Assembly: GCA_015655035.1 (NCBI GenBank)
Contig: JAATFS010000435.1
Span: forward strand, 1-14,105
DNA length: 14,105 bases
Direction of reading: 5' to 3'
DNA from: Lysobacterales bacterium
GTDB taxonomy: Bacteria; Pseudomonadota; Gammaproteobacteria; Xanthomonadales; Xanthomonadaceae
The translations under genes and the position numbers were made by a program. Under the pieces are notes generated by a model. That model was not told the origin of the DNA. It saw only the letters and a list, made by a program, of their open reading frames with translations, and did no database searches. Positions 13,754 to 14,105 of this stretch are shown here, piece by piece (within the stretch, counting starts at the first letter, position 1; each line of letters opens with the position of its first letter).

Positions 13754-14061
13754 CCGGCGAGCTGCTTATCCAGCTCAAGCATCCGGCTTGCCACGGCTTC
13801 CGGATTGATCTTGTAGCTGCCGCTCTGCAACGACTCCTTGACGCTCTGGACGCGACCGGCATCGATGGCCGAAGACTGCGACAGTTCGCGCTGCAATGCT
13901 TGCAGGTTGCTGGCTTCGCCGGTCAGCTTGACGCTGTCGCTGCTGTTGGTTGCCGCGATCGGGGACGAGGTGTCCGCCCCATTCGACGAAATCTTGCTGC
14001 CGATGCCAGCGCTGCGCAGCGGCGCACTGGTGGGCAGGGTTCCCTCAATTTTCTGGGCCAT
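13750..14061 (-). CDS. flgM: Negative regulator of flagellin synthesis FlgM (anti-sigma-28 factor)
   Basis: Binds FliA (sigma-28) and blocks late flagellar gene expression until it is exported through the finished hook. The 103 residues have a disordered Ser/Ala/Thr-rich N-terminal half, starting MAQKIEGTLP. The C-terminal FliA-binding part includes VQSVKESLQSGSYKINPEAVASRML, close to the family consensus around G-S-Y-x-(I/V)-(D/N)-P. The ATG at 14061 is preceded by GGAG at an eight-base spacing. flgN overlaps its stop. The FliA-type promoter at 3870-3896 is a candidate target of the same FliA/FlgM circuit. Confidence 0.93.
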   Translation of the reverse strand: MAQKIEGTLPTSAPLRSAGIGSKISSNGADTSSPIAATNSSDSVKLTGEASNLQALQRELSQSSAIDAGRVQSVKESLQSGSYKINPEAVASRMLELDKQLAG

Positions 14062-14074
14062 GACAGGTGCTCCG

Positions 14075-14105
14075 TTACAGTTCGTAGTAGGTAGCGGCTT
14101 GCTGC
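14075..14105 (-). CDS. Possible 3' end of the gene upstream of flgM
   Basis: On the minus strand a frame enters from the right edge, reads nine residues (QQAATYYEL) and stops at TAA (14075-14077), 13 bases before the flgM ATG. The flgM ribosome binding site lies in that gap. Such close spacing suggests flgM is the next gene of a flagellar operon. In xanthomonads flgA is often nearby, but nine residues are far too few to name the protein. Confidence 0.3.
   Translation of the reverse strand, partial: QQAATYYEL

Noticed and set aside
1..14105. Mobile elements, prophage genes, CRISPR arrays, tRNA or rRNA genes
   Set aside because: No transposase or integrase motifs, no regularly spaced repeats and no tRNA-like cloverleaf or rRNA sequence was seen on reading either strand. 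The only notable repeats are short hairpins.

Overview
The window is high-GC DNA with tightly packed, GC-ending codons. It most resembles the chromosome of a flagellated gammaproteobacterium of the Xanthomonadaceae, probably Xanthomonas or a close relative. The reasons are the clpS-clpA pair, the nudJ-mnmA-hflD operon, and a set of genes matching the X. campestris RavS/RavR/RavA signalling genes beside flgM-flgN. The genus call rests on recognition of protein sequences and gene order, not on a database search.

Layout, left to right. On the minus strand, clpS (966-1286) is followed by clpA (824 to beyond the left edge), giving an N-degron proteolysis module. On the plus strand, nudJ, mnmA and hflD (1584-3794) form a tight housekeeping operon with a 4-base overlap and a 1-base gap. 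A well-matched sigma-28 (FliA) promoter at 3870-3896 then drives a membrane chemoreceptor without a ligand-binding domain (3925-5115), closed by a strong intrinsic terminator (5148-5178). A 97-residue unknown protein follows (5210-5503).

The right half is a cyclic-di-GMP and two-component cluster. A soluble PAS-GGDEF-EAL protein with an intact EAL site (5598-8075, minus) diverges from a membrane three-PAS HisKA_3 sensor kinase (ravS-like, 8224-10323, plus). The kinase gene overlaps a GGDEF-EAL-REC response regulator (ravR-like, 10304-12049). Converging on that pair is a second, soluble PAS kinase of the HisKA class (ravA-like, 12107 to about 13342, minus), which lies just downstream of flgM and flgN in the same direction.

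How the parts may work together (inference): two kinases of different families flank one receiver protein. The receiver's GGDEF motif is degenerate, and its EAL domain has lost two residues needed for metal binding and catalysis. It may therefore act as a phosphorylation-gated c-di-GMP or protein-binding effector, while the neighbouring EAL protein supplies real phosphodiesterase activity. FlgM (anti-FliA), the FliA-type promoter of the chemoreceptor and the flgMN-ravA linkage tie the cluster to the swimming/sessile decision. No mobile elements, CRISPR arrays, rRNA or tRNA genes were seen.
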